Notes: generated by a model from the sequence alone, not told the origin. 52,342 nucleotides of DNA from Actinomycetota bacterium (GCA_016185305.1 JACPNV010000026.1:1-52342), one strand, 5' to 3'; counted from the stretch's first letter, positions 8,077-17,660 are shown. Translations and numbers: made by a program.

Positions 8077-9805
8077 CCACGACGCACGCGTCGTCATCGT
8101 CGGCAGCGGCCCGGGCGGCGCGACCTTCGCCGACGTCGTGACCGCGGCGGGATGGGACTGCATCATCCTCGACAAGGGCCGCAACCACCTCATCGATCTC
8201 CAGCCGCCCTACGCGCTGAAAGGCGACTACTCCAACGACGAGCTGAAGTTCCTGTACCGCCACTTCCTCGGTCCCGATCCACTGCTCGAGCCCCGCACCT
8301 ACCGCCGTTCAGCCGAGATCGACGGCGAGCGCTTGTACACGGGAGACGTGAACAACTTGCCCTCCACGATCGGCGGCGGCGGCGTGCATGCCGACGGCAA
8401 GGTGCCGCGCTTCCGCGAGATCGACTTCCGCCTTCGCAGCGAGCTCGGCCCCATCGACGGCGCCACGATCGAGGACTGGCCCGTGACCTACGGCGAGCTC
8501 GAGCCGTACTACTCGGAGGTGGAACGGGTGGTCGGCGTGGCAGGAGTCGCCGACGGTCCGCGTGCCAACCCGTTCGCGGCCTGGCGTTCCGGTCCGTACC
8601 CGATGCCGCCCGGCCCGGACATGCACGGCGCCGTGCTCTCGGCGGCCGCGGCCGAGCGACTGGGCTTGCACCCCTACCCCGCGCCGACCGCCGCGAACTC
8701 CGAGCCCTACGACGGCCGGCCCGCGTGCAACAACTGCGGCTTCTGTGGCTACTACGGCTGCCCGATCCACGCCAAGGGCGACCCCGTCGCCATGCTGTCG
8801 CACGCGCTGCACACCGGGCGCTGCGAGATACGGCCCGAGTGCTACGTGACCGACGTGGCGGTCGATCCGTCCGGCCGGCGGGCGACCGGCGTCCGCTACC
8901 TCGACCCTGCCGGCGGCATGCACGAGGTCACCGCGGAGTTCGTGGTGCTCGCGTGCGGGGCGTTCGAGACGCCCCGGCTGCTGCTGCAGTGCGGCCTCGG
9001 CAACTCGTCCGGGCTCGTCGGGCGCAACCTCATGTACCACTTCCAGACACTGACGGTCGGTGGCTTCCCGTTCCGCTTGCACGGCCATCGCGGCCGGGCG
9101 GTCACGCACCTGCACGACGACCACATCGTGCCGGATGCCGACGACCTCGCGGCCGCGCACCGCGCTGGCCTCCCGTACTTCCGCGGCGGCATCGTCGAGC
9201 ACGGCTCGGCCGCGGGCCCGATCTTGGAGGCCAAGACCTACCTGCCGGGACCGCTGCACAACGACTCGATGCGGCGCTCTGACCTCCGCGACCGGTTGTG
9301 GGTGTTCACCATGCAGGGCGAGGACCTCCCCCAGGCAACGAACACCATCGACCTCGACCCCGCGGTCGTCGACGCGTGGGGGCGGCCGGCGGGGCGGGCG
9401 ACGTATGCGCCCCACGATCACGAAGTCGTCGCCTCTGCCCACATCGCGAAGACGCTTGAAGCCGTCATGACAGAAGCAGGCGCGCAGTGGACGATCACCA
9501 CCACGTCGCCTCCGGTCGGCGAGCTCACCGAGCTCGATCGAAAGAACCCGCTCGGGGTCGCGCCCGCGTCCCGTCATGTGATGGGCACGTGCCGGATGGG
9601 CCACGACCCGGCAACCAGTGTCGTCAACGCCGAGAGCCGCTTCCACGACATCGACAACCTGCTGTGCGCCGACTCGTCGGTGTTCGTCACCTCGGCCGGT
9701 TACGGACCGACGCTCACGCTTGCCGCGCTTTCCGCTCGGGCCGCCCATCTCCTCACCGGCACTCCTCTCCCACCGACGAGCCCGACACCATCGAGCCCGT
9801 CGTAG
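8066..9805 (+). CDS. GMC-family FAD-dependent oxidoreductase
   Basis: A 579-residue flavoprotein starting at a GTG preceded by GGAGGAGG. The Rossmann FAD motif GSGPGG is at residues 13-18. A Cys-rich block CNNCGFCGYYGC lies near residue 221, as in the gluconate/fructose-dehydrogenase-like branch of the GMC family. The C-terminal catalytic region SRHVMGTCRMG (near 503) is followed by the FAD-contacting ADSSVFVTSAGYGPTLT. It is expected to oxidise an alcohol or cyclic substrate and pass electrons on through an acceptor; substrate unknown. It forms a pair with the preceding subunit-3-like gene. Its last 53 bases overlap the convergent dinG gene. Confidence 0.92.
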   Translation: MRADHDARVVIVGSGPGGATFADVVTAAGWDCIILDKGRNHLIDLQPPYALKGDYSNDELKFLYRHFLGPDPLLEPRTYRRSAEIDGERLYTGDVNNLPSTIGGGGVHADGKVPRFREIDFRLRSELGPIDGATIEDWPVTYGELEPYYSEVERVVGVAGVADGPRANPFAAWRSGPYPMPPGPDMHGAVLSAAAAERLGLHPYPAPTAANSEPYDGRPACNNCGFCGYYGCPIHAKGDPVAMLSHALHTGRCEIRPECYVTDVAVDPSGRRATGVRYLDPAGGMHEVTAEFVVLACGAFETPRLLLQCGLGNSSGLVGRNLMYHFQTLTVGGFPFRLHGHRGRAVTHLHDDHIVPDADDLAAAHRAGLPYFRGGIVEHGSAAGPILEAKTYLPGPLHNDSMRRSDLRDRLWVFTMQGEDLPQATNTIDLDPAVVDAWGRPAGRATYAPHDHEVVASAHIAKTLEAVMTEAGAQWTITTTSPPVGELTELDRKNPLGVAPASRHVMGTCRMGHDPATSVVNAESRFHDIDNLLCADSSVFVTSAGYGPTLTLAALSARAAHLLTGTPLPPTSPTPSSPS

Positions 9806-11726
9806 CGGCGCCGTCGCGCAAGGCTTCGAGGAACGCGACCGCTTCGTCGCGATCGCGGGTGCGGCGCATCGGTGGGAGCGATTGGATGATCTTCCAGCGA
9901 TAGGACGCCTGCGTCGCCAGCCGGCGGTCGAGCACGGCGACAACCCCACGATCGCTGCGAGTCCGGATCAAGCGACCGGCGCCCTGCGCGAGCAACGTGC
10001 AGGCGCGCGGCAGGTCGACGGTGTCGAACGCTTGCCCCCGTGCCTGCTCACGACGAGCCTGCAACAGCGGTTCGTCCGGACGGGGAAAGGGGAGCTTGTC
10101 GATCGTGACCAGCGCGAGCGACGGGCCCGGCACGTCGATCCCCTGCCAGAAGCCCATGGTCGCCACGAGCGATGACTCGTGCTCGCTCGCGAACCGCGAG
10201 ATCAACGCCTGCCGGGGAAGGTCGTCCTGCACGAGGATCTCGGTCATGACCTCGCCGCGCAGATAGGCCGCAGCGGCCTGCATGGCGCGATGGCTCGTGA
10301 ACAGCGCGAGGGTGCGGCCGCCGGCCGCCTCGATGAGCTGCACCAGCTCGCCGAGTGCTTGCTCCTCGAAGTCCGCGGCGCGCGGATCGGGGAGGTGGGC
10401 GGCGCAGTACAGGAGCGCGTTGGTCTCGTAGTCGAACGGGCTGGTCGCGTTCACCTCGCGATAGGAGTCGGGCACCATCCCGACGCGCTCGGCCAGCGCC
10501 GGAGGGATGGTGGCGCTCGTCAAGATGGCGGTCTTGAAATCCCACAGTTGCTCGCCGAGCACCTCGCCGACATCGATGGGCGCGACCCGCAGCACCGGCG
10601 ATTCTTCCGTACCTTCCACCCACAGCACGTCTGCCGGCCGCAGCGCGAAGAGGCGGTCGAGATCACCGATGAGCGCGTCGAGTGCCTTGGTGGCTCGAAG
10701 GCGTCTGGCCGCGTCCTCCCTGTCGCCGTCGCCGTCGCCGTTGTCGTCACCAGAGGACGGCATGGCGGCGGGCGCGGCATCGAGCCGGATCCTCGCGTCG
10801 CTGATCGCGTCGGCCAGCTCGGGCGCGTTCGCCATGCTGCGGATGCGCCGGCCGACCCACTCCTTCATCGCCGCGCCCACGACCTCTCCCGCCCGACCGA
10901 TGCCCGTGCCGTCCTCCGGCTTGCCGGTCGCGCTGGTGACTAGGCGCGCCACGGCGGCGAACCGTCCTGCGGTCAACGTGAGGCCCGCAGTCGACGAGAT
11001 CACCTCCTCCAGCGCATGCGCTTCGTCGAAGACGACGACGCGGTGGTCGGGAAGGACCATGCCGCCGGTCGCGAGGTGGGTGCCGTAGAGGTGCGTGTTC
11101 ACGATCACCACATCGGACTCGGCCGCCTTCCGGCGGGCCCGCTCGGCGAAGCACGCGTCGCCCACCGGGCAACGGTTCGCGCCCGGGCACTCGTTCGGGC
11201 CGACGCTCACCGCGCTCCACGCGCGCACCGCAGGCTCGAACGCCAGCTCCGCCCGATCGCCCGAGGTCGCCGTGGTCGCCCACTCGACGAGCTGGATGAC
11301 CTCTTGCGCCAGGCGGGATGTGCCCACGCCCTCGAGCACGAGCTGGTCGCCGTCCTCTCGCAACACCTCATGAGCGCGCTGCAGGCACAGGTAGTTGGAC
11401 CGCCCCTTCAGGACTGCGAACGTGAACGGCACAGAGCCGTGGTCGGCCAGGAACGGCAGATCCTTCGTCGCGAGCTGGTCCTGCAAGGTCTTCGTCGTCG
11501 TCGCCACGACGACCCGCTGCCCGCTCAACACTGCGGGCACGAGGTAGGCGAACGTCTTGCCCACGCCGGTGCCGGCCTGCACGACGAGATGCCGCTCGTC
11601 TTCGATGGCGGCGGCGACCGCCCGAGTCATCTCGACCTGCCCCTCGCGCACCTCCCCCTGCGCCATCGCCGCGGTCACGTGCTCGAGCTCAGCTTCGGCA
11701 CGGTCGGCAGCGGTCTTGTCCGGCAC
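9753..11726 (-). CDS. dinG: DinG/Rad3-type ATP-dependent DNA helicase
   Basis: A 657-residue superfamily 2 helicase. Walker A AGTGVGKT is at residues 51-58, the DEAH box appears as VVFDEAHALEE, and four Cys expected to hold an Fe-S cluster appear in YLCLQRAHE and CPGANRCPVGDACFAERA. C-terminal motifs TSATIPPAL, ATMGFWQGIDVPG and QGAGRLIRTRSDRG complete the family pattern. DinG-like enzymes unwind DNA-RNA hybrids and repair intermediates. Length is normal. Its 3' end overlaps the convergent GMC oxidoreductase gene by 53 bases. The start ATG is 48 bases from the divergent CDGSH gene, so the two may share a promoter region. Confidence 0.92.
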   Translation of the reverse strand: MPDKTAADRAEAELEHVTAAMAQGEVREGQVEMTRAVAAAIEDERHLVVQAGTGVGKTFAYLVPAVLSGQRVVVATTTKTLQDQLATKDLPFLADHGSVPFTFAVLKGRSNYLCLQRAHEVLREDGDQLVLEGVGTSRLAQEVIQLVEWATTATSGDRAELAFEPAVRAWSAVSVGPNECPGANRCPVGDACFAERARRKAAESDVVIVNTHLYGTHLATGGMVLPDHRVVVFDEAHALEEVISSTAGLTLTAGRFAAVARLVTSATGKPEDGTGIGRAGEVVGAAMKEWVGRRIRSMANAPELADAISDARIRLDAAPAAMPSSGDDNGDGDGDREDAARRLRATKALDALIGDLDRLFALRPADVLWVEGTEESPVLRVAPIDVGEVLGEQLWDFKTAILTSATIPPALAERVGMVPDSYREVNATSPFDYETNALLYCAAHLPDPRAADFEEQALGELVQLIEAAGGRTLALFTSHRAMQAAAAYLRGEVMTEILVQDDLPRQALISRFASEHESSLVATMGFWQGIDVPGPSLALVTIDKLPFPRPDEPLLQARREQARGQAFDTVDLPRACTLLAQGAGRLIRTRSDRGVVAVLDRRLATQASYRWKIIQSLPPMRRTRDRDEAVAFLEALRDGAATTGSMVSGSSVGEECR

Positions 11727-11774
11727 GTGCCGATGGATAGCACACGGCTCCCGCTGCTACGTACCCTGCCTGCC

Positions 11775-11978
11775 ATGCACGAAGTCACGATCAAGGTTCG
11801 CCTCGACGGTCCCTACAAGGTGAGCGGTCCCGTAAAGCTCGTCGACCACGAGGGCGACGAGATCCCGATGCCGGAAGACGACAAGGGCCGGGACACCATC
11901 GTCCTCTGCCGCTGCGGCCACTCCGCCACCAAGCCTTTCTGCGACCAGTCGCACAAGAGGGTCGGCTTTCGCTCTTGA
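11775..11978 (+). CDS. CDGSH-type iron-sulfur mini-protein
   Basis: A 67-residue protein whose C-terminus carries the CDGSH-type [2Fe-2S] motif C-x-C-x2-S-x3-P-x-C-D-x-S-H, seen as CRCGHSATKPFCDQSH. The three Cys and one His are all present. The N-terminal half (VRLDGPYKVSGPVKLVDHEGDE) is the strand-rich part usual in bacterial single-domain members. I chose the ATG at 11775 because it leaves exactly this domain; the longer open frame upstream overlaps dinG. Role probably redox or cluster transfer; partner unknown. It is convergent with the acyl-CoA dehydrogenase gene, 13 bases apart. Confidence 0.85.
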   Translation: MHEVTIKVRLDGPYKVSGPVKLVDHEGDEIPMPEDDKGRDTIVLCRCGHSATKPFCDQSHKRVGFRS

Positions 11979-11991
11979 ACCACGCGGGTGG

Positions 11992-13119
11992 TCAGCGGGG
12001 GAGACCAAGGAGGCGTTCGGCGATGATGGTCTTCTGGATCTCGGAGGTGCCGCCGGCGACCGACGCGGCCTTCGACCACAGCCACTGCCGTTCCCAGGTG
12101 TGGTCGCCGGAGACTTCGAGTGCGACCGAGGACAAGTGCTGGGTCATGTCGGTCCACGCCAGCTTCACCCAGCTCGACTCCGCGCCCGGCTCCTCCCCCG
12201 CGGCCAAGCGGGTCAGCGTCCGCCAGTTGTGCAACCGGAGCAACCGCAACAGCACGAACGACTGGGCGAGCCCGTCGGCGATCTCGATGTCGTCGAGCGC
12301 GCCGGATTCATCGGCGAGCCGGTAGAGCGAGTCGAGGTACACCTCGTGCACCACTTGCTCCTTGAACGGGAAGTTCGTGCCCCGTTCGTGCGCAAGCGTC
12401 GTGTTGGCCACGCGCCAGCCGCCGTGCAGCTCACCGACGAGATGGTCGGCAGGAACGAACACCTCGTCGAGGAACACCTCGTTGAACTCGGCCTCGCCGG
12501 TGATCTGCACCAGCGGCCGCACGTCGATGCCCGCCGCCTCCATGTCGACCACGAGGTAGGAGATGCCAGCATGCTTGGGCGCGGACGGATCGGTGCGCGC
12601 CAGGCAGATGCCCCACCTCGCCACCGTCGCGTACGACGTCCACACCTTCTGCCCGGTGAGCAGCCAGCCGTCATCGACCGGCTCGGCGCGCGTCTTCAGC
12701 GACGCGAGGTCGCTGCCGGCGTCGGGCTCGGAGAACAGCTGGCACCACAGCTCGGACGCGTCGAGGATGCCCGGCAGCCATCGCCGCCTCTGCTCACCGG
12801 TGCCGTGGGCGAGCAACGTCGGGCCGGCCAGGTTGATGCCCACCCGGTTCACCGGCTGTGGCGCGCCGGCCCGCGCGTACTCCATGTTGAAGATCGCCAC
12901 CTCGACCGGCGACGAACCTCGGCCGCCGAACTCCTGTGGCCACCACAGGCCGACCCACCGACCTGCTGCCAACCGGGCCTGCCACTCGCGCCCCCACTCG
13001 ACCTCCTCCTCCAACGACGAGAAGCGGGCCGGCGGCGACCAGTCGCGCAACGCGGCCTCGAGCCAGCCTTGTGCCTCGAGCGCGAACGCCTGCTCGTCGG
13101 GACTGAACGAGAGATCCAT
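11992..13119 (-). CDS. acyl-CoA dehydrogenase (FadE type)
   Basis: A 375-residue flavoprotein of the acyl-CoA dehydrogenase family. It shows FSEPDAGSDLASL (FAD/substrate loop, about residues 130-142), the WTSYA block, the AHERGT turn and the C-terminal AGGTSEIQKTIIAERLLGLPR. It introduces a trans-2,3 double bond into an acyl-CoA. The family branch looks like the short, actinobacterial FadE proteins used for branched or steroid acyl chains, but the chain specificity cannot be read from sequence. Only five bases separate its start from the stop of the acyl-CoA synthetase upstream, so the two are one operon: activation, then dehydrogenation. Catalytic base not assigned with confidence. Confidence 0.92.
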   Translation of the reverse strand: MDLSFSPDEQAFALEAQGWLEAALRDWSPPARFSSLEEEVEWGREWQARLAAGRWVGLWWPQEFGGRGSSPVEVAIFNMEYARAGAPQPVNRVGINLAGPTLLAHGTGEQRRRWLPGILDASELWCQLFSEPDAGSDLASLKTRAEPVDDGWLLTGQKVWTSYATVARWGICLARTDPSAPKHAGISYLVVDMEAAGIDVRPLVQITGEAEFNEVFLDEVFVPADHLVGELHGGWRVANTTLAHERGTNFPFKEQVVHEVYLDSLYRLADESGALDDIEIADGLAQSFVLLRLLRLHNWRTLTRLAAGEEPGAESSWVKLAWTDMTQHLSSVALEVSGDHTWERQWLWSKAASVAGGTSEIQKTIIAERLLGLPR

Positions 13120-13124
13120 GCGCT

Positions 13125-14900
13125 CTACAGGTCCCAGAAGCGTTCACGTCCGGCACGAACGAAGCGCTCGTGCAACGACGCTTCGTCCTCGGCGAGGAAG
13201 GGCCGATACGTGTCTTCACCGCGCAAGCGGACGAAGAGCTGATCTGGGCCAAGGCGATCACGGCGGAACTTCTCGTGCACCAGGGTCCGCTTCACGACCT
13301 TGTTCGTGCCGGTCGTCGGAAGCTCGCCAACGACGCGCACATATCGCGGCCGCCACTTGGGACCGATGCTGTCGTGCGAATCGAGCCACCACGCGAACCG
13401 CGCCGGCTCGAACTGGGCGCCGTCCTGCAGAAGCAGCGCGGCCATCACCTGATCGCCCGACTGCTCGTCGGGCACGCCGTAGACCGAAGCCAACACGACG
13501 TCGGGATGCTTCGCCAGTGCCGCCTCGATCGGAGCCGCCGAGAAGTTCTCGCCGTCGACGCGCAGCCAGTCGGCGTTGCGACCGGCGAAGTAGAGGTAGC
13601 CGTCGTCGTCGAGGTAGCCGAGGTCACCACTCCAGTACCAGCCCTTGCGGGTCGTGCGTTGCGTCGCCTCGGGGTTGTTGTAGTAGCCCTCGAACGGCCC
13701 TGCTCCAGCGGTGTTCACGATCTCACCGACGCAATCATCGGCGTTCAGGAGATGACCATCGCCGTCGAAGGTCGCACGGGGGCAATCCTCGCCGTCGTCG
13801 TTCACGATCTTGATCGTCGGACCGGCGACACCCATCGCACCCTCACGGGGCTCCGAGTCGCGGTTCACGGCGATGCCGCCCTCAGTCGACCCGAACGCAT
13901 CGATCACCTCGACCCCGAACCGCTTCGCAAACGTGTCGACGACCTCGGGCGACCCTTCGTTGCCGAACGCGACGCGCAAGGGGTTGTCGGCGTCACCACC
14001 TTCTGGTCCCGCCGGTCCGGTCGGCGTCGCCACGAGGTACGACAGCGGCTTCCCCGTGTAGTTGAAGTAGGTGGCGCCGTACCGGCGAACGTCGGTGAGC
14101 CACGCGGACGCGCTGAACTTCCGCCCCAACCCGACGGCGCAGCCCGTCACGATCGACGGCGCCCATCCCACCATGACCGCGTTCGAGTGGAACAGCGGCA
14201 TGCACACGTAGCCGACATCGTCGCGGCCGAGCGCCATGATCATCGACATCCGCGCACCGGTCTGCAACAACCGGCGCTGGCTGCAGATCACCGCCTTGGG
14301 CGCGTCCGTCGTCCCCGAGGTGAAGATGAGGGCCCACGGCGTGCTGACATCGGGCTCGAACCCGGGGTCATCGGCCGTCATGGCGGCCAGCGCTATGCCG
14401 AGGTCGACCCCGTCGGTCAGCTCGTGGGGGTCGAGGTCGTCGTCGAACCGGTGCGAGACGAGCACGTGCTCGCGCCCGAAGGGCAGGTCGTCCATGATCG
14501 GTTCGAGACGGCGCATATGGCGGGGCTCGGTGATGATCCACCCGATGTCGGTGTGGGTGATGTCTCGCAGGAGGTGCTCGCCCTGCCGCGTGTGGTTCAA
14601 GCCGACGACGGTCGCGCCGGTCAGCGCGGCGCCCCCGAACGCGAACAGGTAGTCGGGCGTGTTGTCGAGCAGGACACCGACGTGGAACGGACGTCTCTCG
14701 TCGCGCAACGCGAGGAACAGGTTGGCGAACCGGATCGACTCGGCAAGGTAGTCACGGTGGCTCCACGACAGGTCGGCGAAGAGGACGGCGGGACGGGGCG
14801 CGATGTCATCGTCCATCGCGTTGCACCGCAGCAACGCCGCCGCGTTCGCCGCGGGAAGCTCGGCCTGGCCAGGTGCGGGTACCGCCCGGAGTTCGGTCAC
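13125..14900 (-). CDS. acyl-CoA synthetase (AMP-binding, FadD17-like)
   Basis: About 591 residues, ANL superfamily. The P-loop motif IFTSGTTDAPKAV, the A5-type DAFGSTEGG, and the A7/A8 region YWSGDLGYLDDDGYLYFAGRNADW are all present, with a C-terminal Lys in GTNKVVKRTL. It should form acyl-AMP then acyl-CoA. The overall pattern recalls mycobacterial FadD17, an inference from memory of that family. Start choice: GTG at 14900 has GAGG close upstream; a TTG at 14921 and an ATG at 14816 are alternatives. It diverges from the ABC ATPase gene at 14996 and is followed five bases later by the acyl-CoA dehydrogenase. Confidence 0.9.
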   Translation of the reverse strand: MTELRAVPAPGQAELPAANAAALLRCNAMDDDIAPRPAVLFADLSWSHRDYLAESIRFANLFLALRDERRPFHVGVLLDNTPDYLFAFGGAALTGATVVGLNHTRQGEHLLRDITHTDIGWIITEPRHMRRLEPIMDDLPFGREHVLVSHRFDDDLDPHELTDGVDLGIALAAMTADDPGFEPDVSTPWALIFTSGTTDAPKAVICSQRRLLQTGARMSMIMALGRDDVGYVCMPLFHSNAVMVGWAPSIVTGCAVGLGRKFSASAWLTDVRRYGATYFNYTGKPLSYLVATPTGPAGPEGGDADNPLRVAFGNEGSPEVVDTFAKRFGVEVIDAFGSTEGGIAVNRDSEPREGAMGVAGPTIKIVNDDGEDCPRATFDGDGHLLNADDCVGEIVNTAGAGPFEGYYNNPEATQRTTRKGWYWSGDLGYLDDDGYLYFAGRNADWLRVDGENFSAAPIEAALAKHPDVVLASVYGVPDEQSGDQVMAALLLQDGAQFEPARFAWWLDSHDSIGPKWRPRYVRVVGELPTTGTNKVVKRTLVHEKFRRDRLGPDQLFVRLRGEDTYRPFLAEDEASLHERFVRAGRERFWDL

Positions 14901-14995
14901 CGCCTCGGAGGCTATAGCCAAGTCTTTGCGCTGGCGACCATCCGCCAGATGCCGCGCGGTGGCTTTCGACCGCGAGCACGGCAGGATGGGACGCC

Positions 14996-15739
14996 ATGTC
15001 CGGCGCGTCGATCTCTGTCCAAGGCCTCGCGCATCGCTACGGCCGCGCCGCCGCGGCCCTGACCGTGCTCGACCGCCTCGACATCGAGGTCGATGGCGGT
15101 GGGTACGTGGCGATCACCGGCGCATCCGGGGCAGGGAAGTCCACGTTGCTGAGCGTGCTGGGCGGGCTCGACGCGCCACAACGGGGAACGGTGGTCATCG
15201 ACGAGAACGACCTCCACGACCTGTCGCGCAACGGGCTGGCCGACTACCGACGCGACACCGTCGGTTTCGTCTTCCAGCACTTCGGCTTGCTCGACACGTT
15301 GACGGCCGCGGAGAACATCGAGCTCGCGTGCTCGCTCGACGGCATGCGGCCGCGGGCGCGCCGGTCCCGCGCCAGGGAGCTGCTCGAAGCAGTGGGGCTC
15401 CTCGAACGCCGCGATCACCGGCCCACGGCCCTGAGCGGCGGTGAGCGCCAGCGGGTCGCCATCGCCCGAGCCCTGGCGAACCGGCCCCGGCTCGTGCTCG
15501 CCGATGAGCCCACGGGCAACCTCGACGACGGCAGCACCGAACGCGTCATCGAGCTGCTCGAGTCGCTACCGGCCGACCACGCCTGCACCCTCGTGCTGGT
15601 CACCCACGATCGCCGGCTCGCGGCCCGGGCCCAGCAGCGCTATGAGCTGCGCGGGGGCCGCTTGCACCCGAGCACCAAGGTCACGACCGAGCACGCGACC
15701 GCGATCGGCGACCCCGAGGAACCTGATGCGGTGGCGTGA
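14996..15739 (+). CDS. ABC transporter ATP-binding protein (LolD/MacB type)
   Basis: A 247-residue ATPase with Walker [10 protein letters not shown] (residues 42-50), Q-loop FVFQHFG, signature [15 protein letters not shown], Walker B LVLADEP and the switch His in VTHD. This arrangement is typical of the MacB/LolD/FtsE-like group that works with FtsX-type permeases. Its last bases overlap the permease start by 14 bases, indicating translational coupling. Such systems act as mechanotransmission devices on extracytoplasmic proteins or lipoproteins rather than classical importers. The substrate is unknown; the third gene of the operon, a lipoprotein, is the best candidate partner. Confidence 0.93.
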   Translation: MSGASISVQGLAHRYGRAAAALTVLDRLDIEVDGGGYVAITGASGAGKSTLLSVLGGLDAPQRGTVVIDENDLHDLSRNGLADYRRDTVGFVFQHFGLLDTLTAAENIELACSLDGMRPRARRSRARELLEAVGLLERRDHRPTALSGGERQRVAIARALANRPRLVLADEPTGNLDDGSTERVIELLESLPADHACTLVLVTHDRRLAARAQQRYELRGGRLHPSTKVTTEHATAIGDPEEPDAVA

Positions 15740-17039
15740 CGCCATCGGGCTCGCGGCCAAGGGCCTTCGCCGCCGGCCGGGCCGGGCTGTCCTCACCATC
15801 CTCGCGGTCGCGTTGGCCTCCGCGCTCCTCACGGCGTTGCTGACCATCGCCGGCACCGCCGAGACGAGGGTCCTCAACGAGCTGGCCAAAGGAGGGCCGC
15901 TCGCCGGCATCAAGGTCGCGGCTGCGAGCCCCGATCCCGGCCAGGTCGACCAGGACGACGCTCGGCCCGGCCCACCCAAGGACCTCGACCAGGCCGCGCT
16001 CGATCGCATCCGTGCGCTCGCCGACGTGCGTGAGGTCGTGCCCATCGTTGCCACCAGGATGCTCGTCGTCGCCCCGGGCACCGAGAAGGACGGCAGACCC
16101 CGGCAGCCCTACACCGATGACGTCGTTGGCGTCGACATCACACGGGCGTCCATGCTGCCCGTCACCCTCGTCGCCGGGCAGCTCCCCGAACCGACCTCCC
16201 TCGTGGAGGTCGCCGTGACCGAGGGCTACCTCCAACGGGTCGGCGTCAACAAGCCCGACGCCGCGACGGTGCTGGGCACCCAGCTCGAGCTCGCCTCCAT
16301 CCAGGGCCTGCGGGTCACCGACGACCATGTCGTCCCTCGAGGGCAATGGGCCAAGGTGGAGATCGTGGGAGTCGTCGCGCAAGAGGCGGGCGCGGGCCAG
16401 ATCCTCGCCCCGGTCGAGCAAGTCAACCGATCGCTTGCCTGGACCAAAGCCGGCGTCACCGACGACTCGAGCATCCCTGTCCCAACGTCGACGTACAGCG
16501 GCCTGTTCGTCGTCGCCGAAGGCATCGACAACGTCGGGAAGGTGAGGCAGGAGATCACCGCGGTCGGCTACGCGACGAGTGCCCCCGAGAACCTGCTCGC
16601 GTCCGTCCAGCGCTACCTCAAGGTCGTCGAGATCGTGCTCACCTCGATCGGGGCCATCGCCCTCGTGGTGGCCGCGCTCGGCATCTCGAACGCCATGCTC
16701 GCCGCCGTCCGCGAACGAACGCGCGAGATCGGGGTGATGAAGGCCATCGGAGGTCGCGACCGCGACATCCGGCGCATCTTCCTCGTGGAAGCGGGCGTGC
16801 TCGGCTTCGTTGGCGGCGTGCTCGGCGCGATCACCGGTTGGCTCATCGCCCGCGCCGTCGGCGGCGTCGTCAACGGGTACCTCAACGAGCAAGGACTCGC
16901 CAGCATCCAGCTCGCCCTGCCGGTGCCCGTCCTCCTCGTGACCGTGATCGGAGCGACGGTGCTCGCGCTGCTGGCTGGCACGCTGCCGGCCATGCGGGCG
17001 GCGCGCCTGCCCGCCCGCGACGCGGTGGGAGCGGTATGA
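15726..17039 (+). CDS. FtsX-like ABC transporter permease
   Basis: A 437-residue permease. One N-terminal membrane helix (about residues 15-37) is followed by a large extracytoplasmic domain (about 40-300, MacB periplasmic-core-like), then three C-terminal helices. Between them lies the conserved cytoplasmic phrase VRERTREIGVMKAIGGRDRDI, diagnostic of the FtsX/MacB family. The ATG at 15726 overlaps the ATPase gene, and its stop overlaps the ATG of the lipoprotein gene (ATGA). The three genes therefore form one tight operon. Confidence 0.92.
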   Translation: MRWRDAIGLAAKGLRRRPGRAVLTILAVALASALLTALLTIAGTAETRVLNELAKGGPLAGIKVAAASPDPGQVDQDDARPGPPKDLDQAALDRIRALADVREVVPIVATRMLVVAPGTEKDGRPRQPYTDDVVGVDITRASMLPVTLVAGQLPEPTSLVEVAVTEGYLQRVGVNKPDAATVLGTQLELASIQGLRVTDDHVVPRGQWAKVEIVGVVAQEAGAGQILAPVEQVNRSLAWTKAGVTDDSSIPVPTSTYSGLFVVAEGIDNVGKVRQEITAVGYATSAPENLLASVQRYLKVVEIVLTSIGAIALVVAALGISNAMLAAVRERTREIGVMKAIGGRDRDIRRIFLVEAGVLGFVGGVLGAITGWLIARAVGGVVNGYLNEQGLASIQLALPVPVLLVTVIGATVLALLAGTLPAMRAARLPARDAVGAV

Positions 17040-17641
17040 AGGCCAGGGTGGCCGCACTCGCGTTGCTCCTGCCGCTCGCGGCGAGCTGCGCGTCCGCTCC
17101 CACGCAGACGGGCGCGGTCCCAGCGACGGCCCCGGTGGAAGAGCCGGTGGTGTTCGTCTCGCTCGGCGGCAACGAGACGCTCAACCGCGGCCTCGAAAAC
17201 TCGTTCAAGAACGGGTGGACGCAGCAACTGTTCGTCAACGGCCTGCCCCGCTCGGCCATCCACGTGAACCTCTCCTCACCCGACGCGACGGTGGCGAGCG
17301 CGATCGAGCGACAGCTACCGAAGGCGCTCGAGTCGCGACCGACGCTCGTGACCCTCTGGTTCGGCGAGGGCGACGTCAGAACGGGAACAAGCGACAGCGC
17401 GTTCACCCGCGACCTCACCGCCCTGGTGCAGCAGCTCGAGCAATCCGGCGTGCGCCAGATCGTGGTCTTGGCGCGCGAGGCCCCGGCCGCGCCGGGCAGC
17501 CGGTTCGCTGCGGCCGCCAAAGATGTTGCAACCGCGATGGGCGTGCTCTACGTGGCGCTGCCGGGGACCTCGGGCAACCCTGTCGACCCGACGACGCAAA
17601 CCGCGATCGCGGACACGATCAGGCAGCGCCTCGCCGGCTGA
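17036..17641 (+). CDS. SGNH-hydrolase-like lipoprotein lacking the usual Ser
   Basis: A 201-residue exported protein. The signal peptide ends in a lipobox, LAASC, so the mature protein should start at Cys 18. The fold pattern recalls SGNH/GDSL hydrolases: a first block FVSLGGNETLNRG where GDS would be expected, an LVTLWFGEGDV segment in the third-block position, and a Rossmann-like QIVVLAREAP strand. The block I nucleophile Ser is replaced by Gly/Asn, so hydrolase activity is doubtful; it may be a binding protein. It is coupled to the FtsX permease (start overlaps stop) and is probably the extracytoplasmic partner of that ABC complex. The family call is tentative. Confidence 0.7.
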   Translation: MKARVAALALLLPLAASCASAPTQTGAVPATAPVEEPVVFVSLGGNETLNRGLENSFKNGWTQQLFVNGLPRSAIHVNLSSPDATVASAIERQLPKALESRPTLVTLWFGEGDVRTGTSDSAFTRDLTALVQQLEQSGVRQIVVLAREAPAAPGSRFAAAAKDVATAMGVLYVALPGTSGNPVDPTTQTAIADTIRQRLAG

Positions 17642-17660
17642 CCCGTCCCGAACGAGCCAG

